From Maylandia zebra (lineage: Eukaryota > Chordata > Actinopteri > Cichliformes > Cichlidae): DNA of 64,000 nucleotides. Positions within the stretch are counted from its first letter, which is position 1, and each line of letters begins with the position of its first letter. Where the stretch lies: NCBI RefSeq assembly GCF_041146795.1, contig NC_135174.1:24452878-24516877 (forward strand), read 5' to 3'. A program made the translations under genes and the position numbers. The notes beneath the pieces are model-generated. The model was not told where the DNA came from, did no database searches, and saw only the letters and a list, made by a program, of their open reading frames with translations. Positions 22,197 to 35,800 of the stretch are shown here, in pieces.

Positions 22197-23844
22197 TTCA
22201 TCAAAATTTAATATATGGAATTGGATCTAGCCACCAAATCTCAAGAGCAAATAAGACATTGTTAGGGAAAGGCACAGATTCAGCATGGCAGGACAGCAGC
22301 TTCAGGAAGCAATACAATTATATATTTACATTCAAATAAATCTGAACTAGAAACTTTATTTCCTTTAATATATTAAGATTTGGGAGTTTAGGTGCCAAGA
22401 AATTCAGTGTGTGATGGGAATATTTTAAGGCAACAGCTACAGATTCACAGCTTTGACTGATTCCTCTACACCCCACAAAAATAGACATTGTTTAAAACCA
22501 TGGGTGGGTAGATCATCACGTCTGTGATCAAACATGAAACGGGAGATTATCATCTATGGGGGGAAAAATGACAGGAAAACTCGTTAGCTCTCGCTTGAGT
22601 GAATAGTTTTACACACAACTGTGTTAAATGACAGAACTACAAGTGGACTTAAAGTGCACAATGTGCTTGATCTCTGGAATAAGCAACAATCAGACTTTTG
22701 TTTGAGAAAGGATTAAGATAGATGAAGTATTTAATTTGCTCCTAAATTGTAAACATGATCTATAAATGAATTCCGTTATATACACATGTACAGTTAACAG
22801 GAATTCAGTAGTATAAAGTCTAGGTGGATTTTCTCACCATCCTTTCCCCCCTTTTTTAAAACCAGCTACCAGATTTTGAAAGTGATACGTAACATTTTTA
22901 CACTTGTGCACCATTTAACTGAACTTCTGCCCATGTGTTTAAAACTAAATTTGCCTTTTGCTGAAGAATCGTACAACATTTCTCACCTGTTGGGACACGA
23001 TATCTTACTACACAGCTGTCCAATGGAGAAAAAAAAAAAATCACCTTCACTACATCTGAAAATTGCGGTCAAACGTCTTCAAGCTGAGTCTAGAGAAAAC
23101 ATAGGTGTCCAAATCACTAAAGGAAGCCAGATAAAGACTACAACAAATAACTGAATGAAGCCCCTGGAAGGCATTGATCACAGTTCTAGCAAAAAAAAAA
23201 GTATGTTCACTGTGCAGCTGCTGAGACATCTTTACCAAACTACAGCGAGTGAGGTGTGTAATAGCTGTCAGTGTGTGTGTGTGTCAGTCTCACTGTTCAC
23301 ATTTCTGTGCTCCAGACTAGGTTAACAGCAGCGAGTCAGACAAGCAGGAAAACAGCAACTGTTGTCGTTCTGCGTCAAAATCGTGGTAAAGTGCTGCAAC
23401 TCGGCAGCTGCGGCACGGCATACCGCCGCTTGACTGCGTTCAGGCAAAAAGATAAAAATAATGTCGTGATGTGACACTGTGCAGAGCACTGCGGCAGCCT
23501 GGAATGAAGGTGGTTACGTCCGAACCGTTGGGATCTGACAGTTTATTTACAAAGAGCAGACACGAACGTGTCACTTGGCTGCTATTCTGTGCTTCAGCTG
23601 CAACAAGTTCACCAGGTCGAGATAATGGGCTGAAATCTGGAGGTTACACTTCCTGTGTAAATCCAGCTCCACTGGTGATGAGTTTCTATACATTTGAGGT
23701 AAGTGGCCATGGGCGGACAGGGAGCAGTTTGCAGATAGGTGTGCCAGGGTTAAAGCGATCCTCCTACAGGACAGGTTTGACCACTGCAGTCACACTTCAG
23801 ATGAGGTAGTCCAGATAACGGCGTGCTTGGCTTGGAGTTTGTTA
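22175..23844 (-). other. wnk4: wnk4 terminal exon: stop codon plus 3' UTR
   Basis: The acceptor 'cttttctag' on the minus strand is followed at once by TAA (23844-23842), so the last coding codon is the ATG before the intron. This gives a C-terminus …DLSRM, the same ending style as human WNK4 (…GRM). The rest, about 1.66 kb to the AATAAA at 22196-22191, would be 3' UTR. Plus-strand ORFs in this block have no homology. Confidence 0.7.
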
Positions 23845-26800
23845 CTAGAAAAGTGAAATATAAGAATACGATTTAGAACAATGCTTTTTTTGTTGTGTAT
23901 GGAGGACAATGGTTAAAGGGTGTCTACAGAGTATAAACCTCTCCTGACATTTTGGCCTCCTCTACACATTCAGGTCAGAAAATGTAACTCAATCTGTTGG
24001 ACCAAGTCTTTGAGTCTGTTTTTATAGGCGTTGAAACAGTTAGCAGTAACAGTTGGATGATAAAACACATTAGCTGACTTAATGGATGTAACAGTTTAAG
24101 CTAAACACTGCATATAAAAGATGCATGTGGCAATTGTGACATCACCCATTAGTAATTGAAGCCTCAAGCTAAGTGTTTTTGCAGTCATGACCTATTAGCA
24201 AGTGAAGGCTCCGTTTGGAAGCTGGCTTTCAAAACCATCTGAGAAACCGATGGACGCTGCACACTGGTAGGCTAACGACTAATGGATGCAACTCAGGTTT
24301 ATCCTCTATTCTGACTCTGGGTGGTATTATAATTTACAAAATGAACATCATATTGTACTGAATAAGACACAAAACTTGTAATTGAGTGTTTCATGATGTC
24401 AGACATCAAGGGAAGGCAACTGGAGGAGTTGCCCCCTGCTGGCCATTAAAAATAATGCAAGTTTAAGGCTCTTCAGTATTGGCCTTACTTTCCAGACCCA
24501 GAAGCTTTGGCCATCTTTTGCATACAGACTATATTTTAGATCCAGGGATTTAATGGAAAGATGCTTTTTTAAGTTTAGTGACAAATATGAGGCCAATGAG
24601 TCAAGACAACGAGAATAACGATTACTCTTGGTGGTTCAGGCTTTATTGGTTTAGACTTGGGACAATCTAAATTGGATCAACAATAATATTTTTGCTGTCT
24701 TGTTTTCACATTAACAAACAACTGGAGGACCATGTTTACATTTCAGCTCACTCTCATGTTGAGGAGACATCAGAGGAAAAACATTTTTTATGTGAATCTC
24801 AATTGGAAGTTTTTTCTTAATTTGAATTTAATGGCGTTTTAAAAACGGCATTAAAATAAAGGCATGAATTCGTTTTTATGGCTACACCTGTGTGTTTATG
24901 TTAATTAATGTGCAAACAATCGCTAAATTTAACTTGTTTATACCTGCACCTTGTTTCATTTGTCATATAATCAAAAGCTTGTTAAGGAAGTGCTGACTCA
25001 CCATTCTACTTAGGTCTGTGGCAAAAGTGACGCCTTTAAAAGGTTTGTCCTGCGAGCCACTGCTGCTGCCTCCAAGAGAGTTTCTCCTAATGATACCTTG
25101 GAAAGCAGTACATGACTTATAAAACTCATTCAGACTCGAAGCTGTTGCATATTTACATGATAATAAATAAAGAAGGGAATATTCTTTGTTACCTTGAAGC
25201 GGTAACATCTCCAGTCGCTGAAGGCTGTTCCTGCGAGACGAAGGAAAACCGTTTCCTTTGGAGAGGCGGCGCTGTCGGCTGGACAACATAGCAGCAGGAG
25301 AGACGATGCCCGGAGGGGGGACCTTTCCCATCTTCTTATATAGTTCTTCAATTTCTCTTTTCTGGGCAGCCTGCAGGGCCAGAACTTCTGCCAGATGTCT
25401 GATAAAGGACAAAAAGAAGCACATTTAAAGACTCACTCAATCAGAGTTTTAATTTAGGTCTTTGATTAAGTTATGTACTGAATTTGAACATGACTTTGGG
25501 AGAGTGGGGGGTTTATCTAAACACAATCTGTTTACAGTAAAGACAATAAGTCTGTTCTCTTGTCTGGCAAATCTCGACATTTCCTCGTTATTCTTTATAT
25601 CAAAACGGATGCAATTTTTTTTTTAGTGCTCTCAAACGAATGCCAGATATGAACGCTCATAATGTAGCTCGTCTAAGCAAACAGTTTAAAATGTTCCTGA
25701 AAAAGCTTTTTTTGTTATACGTTACTTTAACTATCTTAAGTGGTGTCACTTACTTCTCTCTGAGCTCCTGAAGCTCTTCCAGCATGTCCTCATCTTCACT
25801 GTCTGAGTCATCACTGCTTAGGTAGGGAGCACTGCGGTTATAAGTCATCATCCATAAATTGTGAAGGGCATTGGTGTACTGTGGACTGTCCGCTGCTCCG
25901 TCCCACAGCCTCCCCTCTGTATCAGCAGCCGTCACAGAGAGCCCACTGTCTGCAGACGTTCCCAACAGGCTCAGGCTGTATGCCCTTCGACGGCTTCTCC
26001 TCCTCCCCCTTGGCTGTTCCCCGATAACCTCTTCCTCATCTTCATCTTCCTCTTCCTGCTGCTGCTGCTCCTGGCTCACTGCCCATCCAGCCTGCCCGTC
26101 AGCCTCCTGTTGGACTCCCGAAGAACCTTTGCGGGGTTGTGGGTGAGGAGGGGTCATTGTGAAGGAGGTGGCCAGGCTCGCCTCAGACTCACCCTGCTCC
26201 TCTGTGCTGCTCTCCGACTGGCTGCTGCCGTTCTCTGCGGGCTTGGGGGCTGCAGGTGCAGGCGCATCAGGCAAAGGGATGTCCATGCTGGGCGTCACCT
26301 GGAATCGTCCAACAGTCACTGATGCAGACTGAACTTCTGCAGTGTAGAGGAAGAAAATGCGTACATGTAAAGGCTGTCAATCACAGCTAATCATAGACTA
26401 AACAGCAGCAACTGTTCTGTAATCATTCCTAATCACATGGGTTTGATTAAAAGCTTGTCACATATTTCTTGAGACAATAACAGGTCTAAAGGTGTATTAG
26501 GCTTTTTCAGCATGCGTTATTTCTAAGCATTAAAGTGAATTCCCTCTAAAGAGTCTGAAATTATAGCAGTGACAGCTGATATGATGATATATAGCTATGA
26601 TGGATAGTCACAATCAAACACAACCCAGGACTCATTTAAAAGTCAGCTAATTTGTTTACCCGGCATTTCCCAAACATGTTTTATGACAGATAAGCTTTTT
26701 TACACTGTACAGTTTAACACTTTACATTTTTGTACTGCTCATGCCACTTGTTTTAATGTGTTTAACTTTAAGGAAAAGGGTCATTTTTGCATTGTTCTAC

Positions 26801-29800
26801 TAAATTTATATTCCTTTATTTCCCATCCTCTTTTATTCTCTTTTTTTAATGTTTGTAATTTGTTAGAGTGTGTTCTCCAGTGTGCTTTGTGACTCCTGAA
26901 TGCTAACAGCACTGTTTAAACCAGCATTGTTTGCTTACATGGTCTCCTTACACACTTTTACTCTGCTTGCATGTTTGAATAGAGGCCTCGCCACATTAAG
27001 GGATGTTTAAAACCAGCTAGCTTTAAATGTAGGCTCTCCAACATGGAAGTCTGCGCCAGTGGAGCATGAGGTAGAGTTGTGTATTAATCGGAAGGTCGGT
27101 AGATCGGTTCCCGGCTACTCCCGGGATATAAGGAGAAAATGCTACACACTTAAAGATATCAGTTTGAGTGTGATTGTTTCATTTTATACATGCTTTTGGA
27201 AAGGTAAAAATTATTTTAAAGGGTAATAAAAAACAAAAAACAAGAGAAAAAAAAAGAATGAACCGAACAGATGCGTAAAAACTCATGGAAGTTATCTTAG
27301 CACATCCATCTGGCAGTGGGATAAATCACTGCAGATGCTAACTGGAAGTTCCCGTTTCTGTCAGAGAGAGGCAAGCTTGCTATTCTACTTCTACCCGACT
27401 ACTTAATTAAGAGACCCTTCAACAACCACAAGTGACTCCGCAGGGATTTACAATCGTCACGGATTGGTGGGTGTAGAGGACGAGATGGAATGTAGCCCAA
27501 GTGTGACTGCATGTGCTCACATCTGGAGGCAATTTAGGGTTTTAAAAGGCCTGCAGTGCTTCGATTTGCCCACTGAGTGTCCTCCTTACAGTAAATGCAG
27601 AACGAGTCTGGGTCTGTGCCCACTAAAACAGAGGGACTCTGTTGAATATGGGCTTCTGAGGAGGGTATAAATACTGTCAGGTGTGGACATGGGAGGAGAG
27701 CCTTTAATGGGCACAGCTGCTCGCTGATTGGCCTTTGTCAGTGGGCCGGGCCGCAATAACACCTACGTTTGTGTTCATATTGAATGGAACATTAAATCCA
27801 GACTTGCGCTTACGCAATAGCTCTGAGGCACCAGTAATAAGTGATAATGTCAGCAGAGACAGAAGGAACTAGGATTGCAGAAGGAAAAAACTCAAAAAGC
27901 AAATGGTCCATCACGTATTTTGAGCCATTACAACAAAATGGATGGCTAAAGGTGCATGTGCGTGTTTGGGACGTACACATAAATATCATACAATAGGCTA
28001 TTTTCTAGCACTCTGCGCCTCTGGCTAGTAACATTCATCATGTTAGAGCAGTGCCTGCTTGGGGAGTTTTGCTGCAATTCACACATGTACAATAAACATG
28101 TCACAAGCAGGAAATCATAAAGTCAGTGTTTGAAAAGAAGAAAAATTCCAAGGATACACTCTCTGGATAAGTGCTTATCTAAGCATAGCTCTGCAGAAAA
28201 AGCAGACTTTGTATTGCAGTTTTCTCCAAAACTGCTCATCCATAAATGTGAGTGATTAAACACTCAAACACTCAAGGACAAAAAATATAAAAATATTAAT
28301 AAAAGCATGTTGAGATTTAGAGTACTACTTAGAGTATTAGAGTAGTACTTAGGAAATCTTGTGAGAACTTTCTGATAGGAAAGGTAGGAGTTGGTTTTAT
28401 GGTTAAAGTTTATGTTACAGTTAGCATGAGGGTTTGCGATGTAGGACTATAACTGGTAACAGAGAGCAACTTCTAGCCAGAATATGAGAACCGCTTTTCA
28501 AAACCACTTCAAACCCAGAATCACACTTACTTTAGTCTTTTGTAATACTTCTAAATCAATCATGGGATAACAGCTTGCTATCTTCCCGTTCAATAAATAA
28601 AACTATGTACCCCGGAGAAGAACTCTTTAGTAGTTAACCAGTGCAACTATGACACAAAACTGCATCGGTTATATGAGGTTGGTGTCTATGCTTGTGCAGT
28701 TGCTAATCACATTATTGTTTGTTTATGAAGTAGTTAATGATCTCCAGTTATTTCAAAGCTGAACATCACTGCTATGGCCTTTTAGTGATGCAGAGACCTG
28801 CTTGAAAAACATGAGAACACGCAAATAATTTCTTACCAGATTTGGGGGAAGAAGCTTTTGGTTTGGGGGTACTTGTATTCTTCGCTGGCACAGCAGGGTG
28901 CAACCGGCTGTTGAAAGATGATAACTAAACAGAGGGAACAAATATTATTAGCACAAGTGCTACAGCAGACCAGACACGACTGATACTCATTAAATGCCAT
29001 TTTAAAATTCAACCAATAAATCAGGGCAGTGTGATGGAAGTCCCCGTCTACATGCTAATTTACATTCAATTATTCTAATTAGCTCCATGCAGTGAGGAAG
29101 AAATTGCAGTCATATAAAGTGTTCAGAACTATAATATAAAAATGACTAATGAGAATTATTGATAAAGATTAATGAGCTAATCACTCCTATATTAAAAATT
29201 GCTTTAGAAGAATCAGAACTAAAATAACTCACAGTGTTTTCTGGGCTCTCTGGGGGTGATGGTGAAAGATCTGATGAGCTTGAACTTGAATTCGAACTGG
29301 AGACCTCTGGTCTGGGTTTAGCTGGAGCTGGAGCTTGGGCTGAGGTTGGGGGCATGTGACTCCTTTCCTGGGTCCGGCTGGGGGAACCGGTGAGTCCAAC
29401 CTGCTGTGCAGGAGGAGGTGGAGGAGGAGTGGAAGCCATGGATGGTGGGGGGGCAGGATGGGGCCACTGTGGAGGATTGCTGTGAGTTAAATTAGCTCCA
29501 TCCATTTGAGGCATATGCTCGGGGCTGTAGTAGACATTGTTCTGCACTGGGATCCCCCCTGCAGGGTAAGAGGCCTCTACTGGTGAAGTCTGGTAAGGTT
29601 GAGGGTAGACAGAGGGGTAACCTGGCTGTGGAGCCATATGACTGTGTAGGTGGGGGAGAAAGCTTGGATATGAGGGCAGCCCTTGGGTGGGAAGGCCTGC
29701 AGGAGGGATAAAAGACTGAGCCATGCTCATTGCCATGGAAATTACATTGGCTAAGGAAAAAAGGGGCTGCGAGTGGGGGGGCCACATGGTGGGAGTTTGA

Positions 29801-32800
29801 AGGGCAGGAGGGGGTATGTTAACAAATTCCGTGTTGACAGGACTTGGGGTCTCACTCACAGGACTCGGCGAGTTTGGGGTTGGGGAGGGAACAGAGGGGA
29901 AGGTGGGGTTACTGGCTACACGTGTGAGGGGAGGATGGATCCCGGCTGGCTTGGGTGAACCAGGAGACCCTGGATATGGGAATGGAAAGTGGGTGTGGTT
30001 CATAAAGGGCAAGTGGTATTGCTGGTGATTAGGCAGGAGAGATGTAGGGCGGTGATGGTGCTGATTATGAAGAGGAGAACCTAGAACACAAAGAGACAAG
30101 CGGAGCTTAATTCAACATATAAAGTAAATGACCTTAGACTAGATTAGAAAACCTTTTCTGTTGTTGTACCATGTAAAATATATTAAAATTAGGGGCATTG
30201 ATCTTGTTTGTGCTCAACCCAGTGAGTTAGGTTCGATCATATCGTTTCTTTCCTCTCCTCGTTTTGTCAGTCTGAATCTTCCCTCTCCCCGCCTGCCAAT
30301 ATAATCACCATGAGGAGCATAGAGTAAATGTTTCCCGTCCTTTTAAATAATGAGCTTCCATGGTGAACAAAGATGTTTTGTTTAAAGCAGCATCGGACCA
30401 TAATTGCATCTGATCGCTGGAGCAGTTGCACACCAGGCTTACATGGCCCTGAGGGATTTAGCGTCAATGGAGCAAGTGAGGCTTTCATGTCAACATTTTA
30501 GAGGAGTTTAAATGGGATGCACGTGTGTGTATGTATACAAGACTGTGGGTCTAATTGTCAGATTAAAGAAGTCAAGATTGTTACATCACTCCTTGGGGAA
30601 TAGCTTAGGACGCCAATACCCAGCCCCATCTATTGATTGGCCATCTACCTCAACAATGGCTCCACAGTTATAAACCACACCTCCAGTTGCTGATGATGCA
30701 AACCAGCCTGTACTTTTTCCAAGCTGACGGAAACAGGTTAGGCAACACTCTGTAATGTGGCCAAGAAGCATTACAAAAGCAACCATGCACCAGACGTCAA
30801 GCAGAGAAGGAACACGGGAGAAGAGGGAATGAGGATGTACAGATGGCAATGCGGTTGCACGTGAAGGATGTGCGCACTTTAAATGGCTCTCCTTTCGAGA
30901 GAGAGTCTCTGACAGGGAAATTCAGCAGGAGTTTGTTCTGGCAAGCAGATGTTGCTGACTATCACAGGAGTGGAGAACACTCATGCTTTACAGTGACAGC
31001 ATTCACAGCTCCCTAAAAGCTAGAAAGCGCCCTTCAGGTGAGGTAATTACCCAGGAGGCCTTGCTGCAAAGCAGAGACAGACGAAGGCTTTGAGGTGTAG
31101 TGATGGCGGATGGCGCCATGCGAATGTCTGAACAATACCAAGAACAGGCCCTGAGGAGGGGAGGAGGTTTACGAGGTAGCCGAGCTTTGCTTTGACTTAT
31201 TCTATGCCAAAGGACTGTAACAATTTTTCAGTGTGCTGAAACAGTAAACAATGCTCGGCCTCTTCGCTCAGGGACCAGAGGGAGGGGCGGAGAGCCATTT
31301 ACCTGGGGCGTTGTGGAAAGACTGTGAGCGTATTAGAGGTCGCACAGGTGAAGTAATGTCTGCACTGGAGACCTCTCCATTGGGACATGGGGGCAAGCCA
31401 CGTACCCCTGCACTCGGTTTAGCCACACTGCAGTCTAAGACGAGACACAAACATGCATGAGTCGATGCTCTTTCACAAATGATCATGCACAGGCAAAAAA
31501 AATGCAAGTTAGTCTCACATGCATATCAGACACACACACACTCGATGGTACTTTTAGAATTAGAGGCTGATTCACTTTCAGATTCCTACCATTTTTTTCT
31601 TCTTAAAGAGCATCAAATCATCCAGTTTGCCATTTAATGGATGAATTCAGTTAATCAGAAAACATGTGAAACTCACCAGGCAGAGAAGAGGACGAGTGTG
31701 TTCGAGGCAGGGCGTGATTGTGCAGATTAGGCTGTAAAAGAGCACATTTGATAAATTCAGTCTCTCCTTCCAAAAATACTGAAACACTCTGTCCTGTATT
31801 GGATATTAAGGCCTCCTTTCTCACTTCAAAGCCCCTTCACAAGTTTGATGATTAGCTCTAATAGCTGGTTAGAGGCATGATTGGAGAACTGCTGCTAGTT
31901 TGAGGTCTACATTTATCATGGTGCCTAAGAGAACACCTTAATTTACTGCTTTTAAGATGGTGGACTTATAGGGAAAACATCAAGTCATCAAATCTGAGTG
32001 TCAGGCCACACAAACACTAGACCTTGGCCCTCCTCGTTTGATTATTTCAAAGTCTCATTTAGTAATTTTGGATTTCTGTTATAAATGTTTTCAAGCTCAA
32101 GCTATTTTTTGTTAGACGTCCTCATAAGATATCAGATCCAGGCAATGACACTTTTCTGTAGACTCTAACACAGAGGTGGGCAATTCCAGGCCTCAAGGGC
32201 CGGTGTCCTGTAGGTTTTACACTCAACAAAAATATAAACGCAACACCTTTGTTACTGCTCCCATTCCCCATGGGATGGACGTAGAGACCTAAAATTCATT
32301 CCAGATACACAATATAACCATCCCTCCCAAACAGTGGTCACAAATCAGTCCAAATGTGTGGTAGTGGGCACATCTGCTATATTGAGATAATCCATCCCAC
32401 CTCACAGGTGTGCCACATCAGGATGCTGATCTGACATCATGAGTAGTGCACAGGTGTACCTCAGACTGCCCACAACAAAAGGCCACCATGGAATGTACAG
32501 TTTTGTCTCACAGCAAAATGCCACAGATGCCACAAGCAATGAGGGAGCGTGCAATTGGCATGCTGACAGCAGGAATGTCAACCAGATCTGTCGCCTGTGC
32601 ATTGAATGTTCATTTCTCAACCATAAGCCGTCTCCACAGGCGTTTCAGAGAATATGGCAGCACATCCAACCGGCCTCACAACCGCAGACCTCGTGTAACC
32701 ACACCAGCCCAGGACCTCCACATCCAGCAGGTTCACCTCCAAGATCGTCTGAGACCAGCCACCCAGACAGCTGCTGGAACAATTGGTTCGCACAACCAAA

Positions 32801-35800
32801 CAATTTCTGCACAAACTGTCAGAAACCGTCTCAGGGACGCTCAACTGCATGCCCGTCGTCCTCATCGGGGTCTTGACCTGACTCCAGCTCGTCGCCGTAA
32901 CAGACTTGTGTGGGCAAATGCTCACATTCGATGGCGTCTGGCACGTTGGAAAGGTGTGCGCTTCACGGATGAATCATGGTTCACATTGTTCAGGACAGAT
33001 GGCAGCTGAGAATGTCCCAGTTCTTGCATGGCCAGCATACTCACCGGACATGTCACCCATTGAGCATGTTCGGGATGTGCTTGACCGGCGTATACGACAG
33101 CGTGTACCAGTTCCCACGAATATCCAACAACCTCGCACAGCCATTGAAGTGGAGTGGACCAACATTCCACAGGCCACAATTGACAATCTGATAGACTCCA
33201 TGCGACGATGTGTTGCACTGCATGAGGCAAATGGTGGTCACACCAGATACTGACCGGTTCTGGGTCCCCAGACCCCCAATAGCGCAAAAAACTGCACATT
33301 CCAGGGTGGCCTTTTGTTGTGGGCAGTCTGAGGTACACCTGTGCACTACTCATGATGTCAGATCAGCATCCTGATGTGGCACACCTGTGAGGTGGGATGG
33401 ATTATCTCAATATAGCAGATGTGCCCACTACCACACATTTGGACTGATTTGTGACCACTGTTTGGGAGGGATGGTTATATTGTGTATCTGGAATGAATTT
33501 TAGGTCTCTACGTCCATCCCATGGGGAATGGGAGCAGTAACAAAGGTGTTGCGTTTATATTTTTGTTGAGTGTAGATATCACCCTGGGTCAACACACCTG
33601 AATCACTTGATGAGTTCATTACCAAGCCTCTGGAGAACTTCAAGACATGTTGAGGACGTAATTTAACCATTTAAATCAGCTGCGTTGGATTAAGGACACA
33701 TCTAAAACCTGCAGGACACCGGCCCTCAAGGCCTGGAGTTGCCCACCCCTGCTCTAACAAGTCAACTAAAAACATGTGTGTCTTTGAGTACCTTCTTTCT
33801 ATTTCCTTTTGATTTTGTATCACTTTACATTGTAAAACTGCAGTTACTTTGTGAATTTTGACTGTTAAAAGCACACAAGCAAACATCAGTTGCTTTCCTT
33901 AAAGTTTTGTAATCCCCTCACATTTGTTTTAGAGCAGGGCTGTAAAACATAAGTCCCATTAGCCAAAATCAAATTTGAAGCATGTGGAGGAGGGCATACT
34001 CCCATATGGAAAAGATGTATATAAATCTTGTAAAGTTTGTATCTGTCTTGTGTGAAACTTGTATGAAAAGCATATAAGAGTGAAAACAGATATAAGATCT
34101 CTTGAAAAATTATATAATGAAGCTTGTATGTTTTGGATACTTACTAAAACAATGTATGAAAGTAATGAGAAAGTGGCCACTTTCATGAGTAAATCACATA
34201 TAAGTTTTTACTATTTCTTTTCCATATGGGACAGTTTGGACTTTTTTTTTTTTTTTTTAACTATTTTCATAAGTTTTACAACTTTTTCTACTAATACAGA
34301 CGTTCCCCAAGGCCATTCATACTACACCAAAGTAAATAAGTATTAGATTTCTGTAATTTTACAAATTCACTACTTACAATTTAAGTCTAAAGAGTCATGT
34401 TGACCGGTTTTTCATTTACTTTTTCGTATACTGAAATATCTCAGGGAATAAGTAGTATTAGTTAGACTTCTGTGTCCTGACAGAACAGGGATATTTACTG
34501 GCCTGGCTCACGTAAGATCAAAATAGGCTGCATGTGGCTCGTGATGTAAAAATAGTTTGACAATCTTGCTTTAAAGCCATCAGCGGGCTGAAGTTTTCAC
34601 ATTTCAAAATCTACAGGATAGTGTGTTCTGGGTGAACAAACTCACTAGTATTTTTATTCTTGGATTTAATTTATATATTATTACATCCTTTAAAGGTGTT
34701 TTCAGCCTCCTCTGTAGTCATTTTTCAGTGCTGCCGTGTCCACCAAGCTAAACTAACCTGGTGAAATGGTAAATAGTGCACAGCGGAAATCGCACAAGTG
34801 CTGTTTTTGTTTTGTTTGTCCACTGGTATGTAGAGTAAGCTAAGAACAGCTAGACAAGCAGGACTTTCCAGGGATCTAATCTCCATTTATAGAATTTATT
34901 AATAGAGTCCCGGCACAATGCCCCACCTCAGCATTACAAGAGCCAGAGTAGAGGCGCTGTGGACAGATGAGTTTCTGGGCTTGTCAGTCTCTTCCTGACT
35001 TCCTGTTGGTCTGTTTTCTTTCTCTTTTTCTTTTTTTTCCCCCTTGACAATTTAGGACTGCAGTCATATTATCTCTCAGCTGTAAGGGGAAGTGGCTACG
35101 CATGCAATACACATCAAAAGTGAAGCTATAAACGTAAACTCAACCAGGCTAAAGTGTTCTGTTGAACCTGAGATCTTTGTCCAGATATTAATGTGAAAAG
35201 AAAAGAAAAACATCATTGTTTTCCTAAACAATATTCCATAAGCAGCAACTGGAAATGCTTTCACATTAACACAGTTTGCTTTTGAAGCTTTTTCAAGTAT
35301 CAGGCGTATTTGTCATTGAACGATTCCCATTTTCATGTGGAAACAAGATAAATAGATGATAAATAGTAGTTATGGCTCCAACTTCCCTCTTTTTCCCATT
35401 ATTTCTCAATCTCTATGATCATATTTTTTTTTACCAAAAGGACAAGAATGGTTGTTTCTTTGTGTTCCACAAAGTGGAAAATATCCTGGCAGAACTGATG
35501 ATTCTTTTCCATAAGTGGACAAGCTGTACCTGGTTACACATTAGGTCACATCTTGTACAGGGACTACACTGCTCCCAACAAGTCAGTTCATTTTACAGCT
35601 TAACAAAACCTGGATTCATAAAAGCTTAATTCATCCAAGCATAAATTATTTTACCCACTCCCTGTGGGCAGATATGCTGGAAAGTTCATTATGTTGTGGA
35701 AACAATTTGTGGTTACGGAAACAAATACAAAAAAGGAAACATGATTTAATGCGTTTTATGATATTAGCACTTTAAGTGAAAGCTCTTCGTCAGGTGGTTT

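Noticed and set aside
22876-23809. Plus-strand ORFs of 92, 67 and 112 codons
   Set aside because: They lie antisense to the inferred wnk4 3' UTR and show no recognisable family.
25861-26322. 153-codon plus-strand ORF and the overlapping 91-codon ORF
   Set aside because: Both are antisense shadows of the wnk4 exon at 25754-26336, which has clear homology and splice phases.
32446-33253. Intact, active Tc1 transposase gene
   Set aside because: The middle of the catalytic domain is missing and the frame shifts at the deletion, so the encoded protein cannot be functional.
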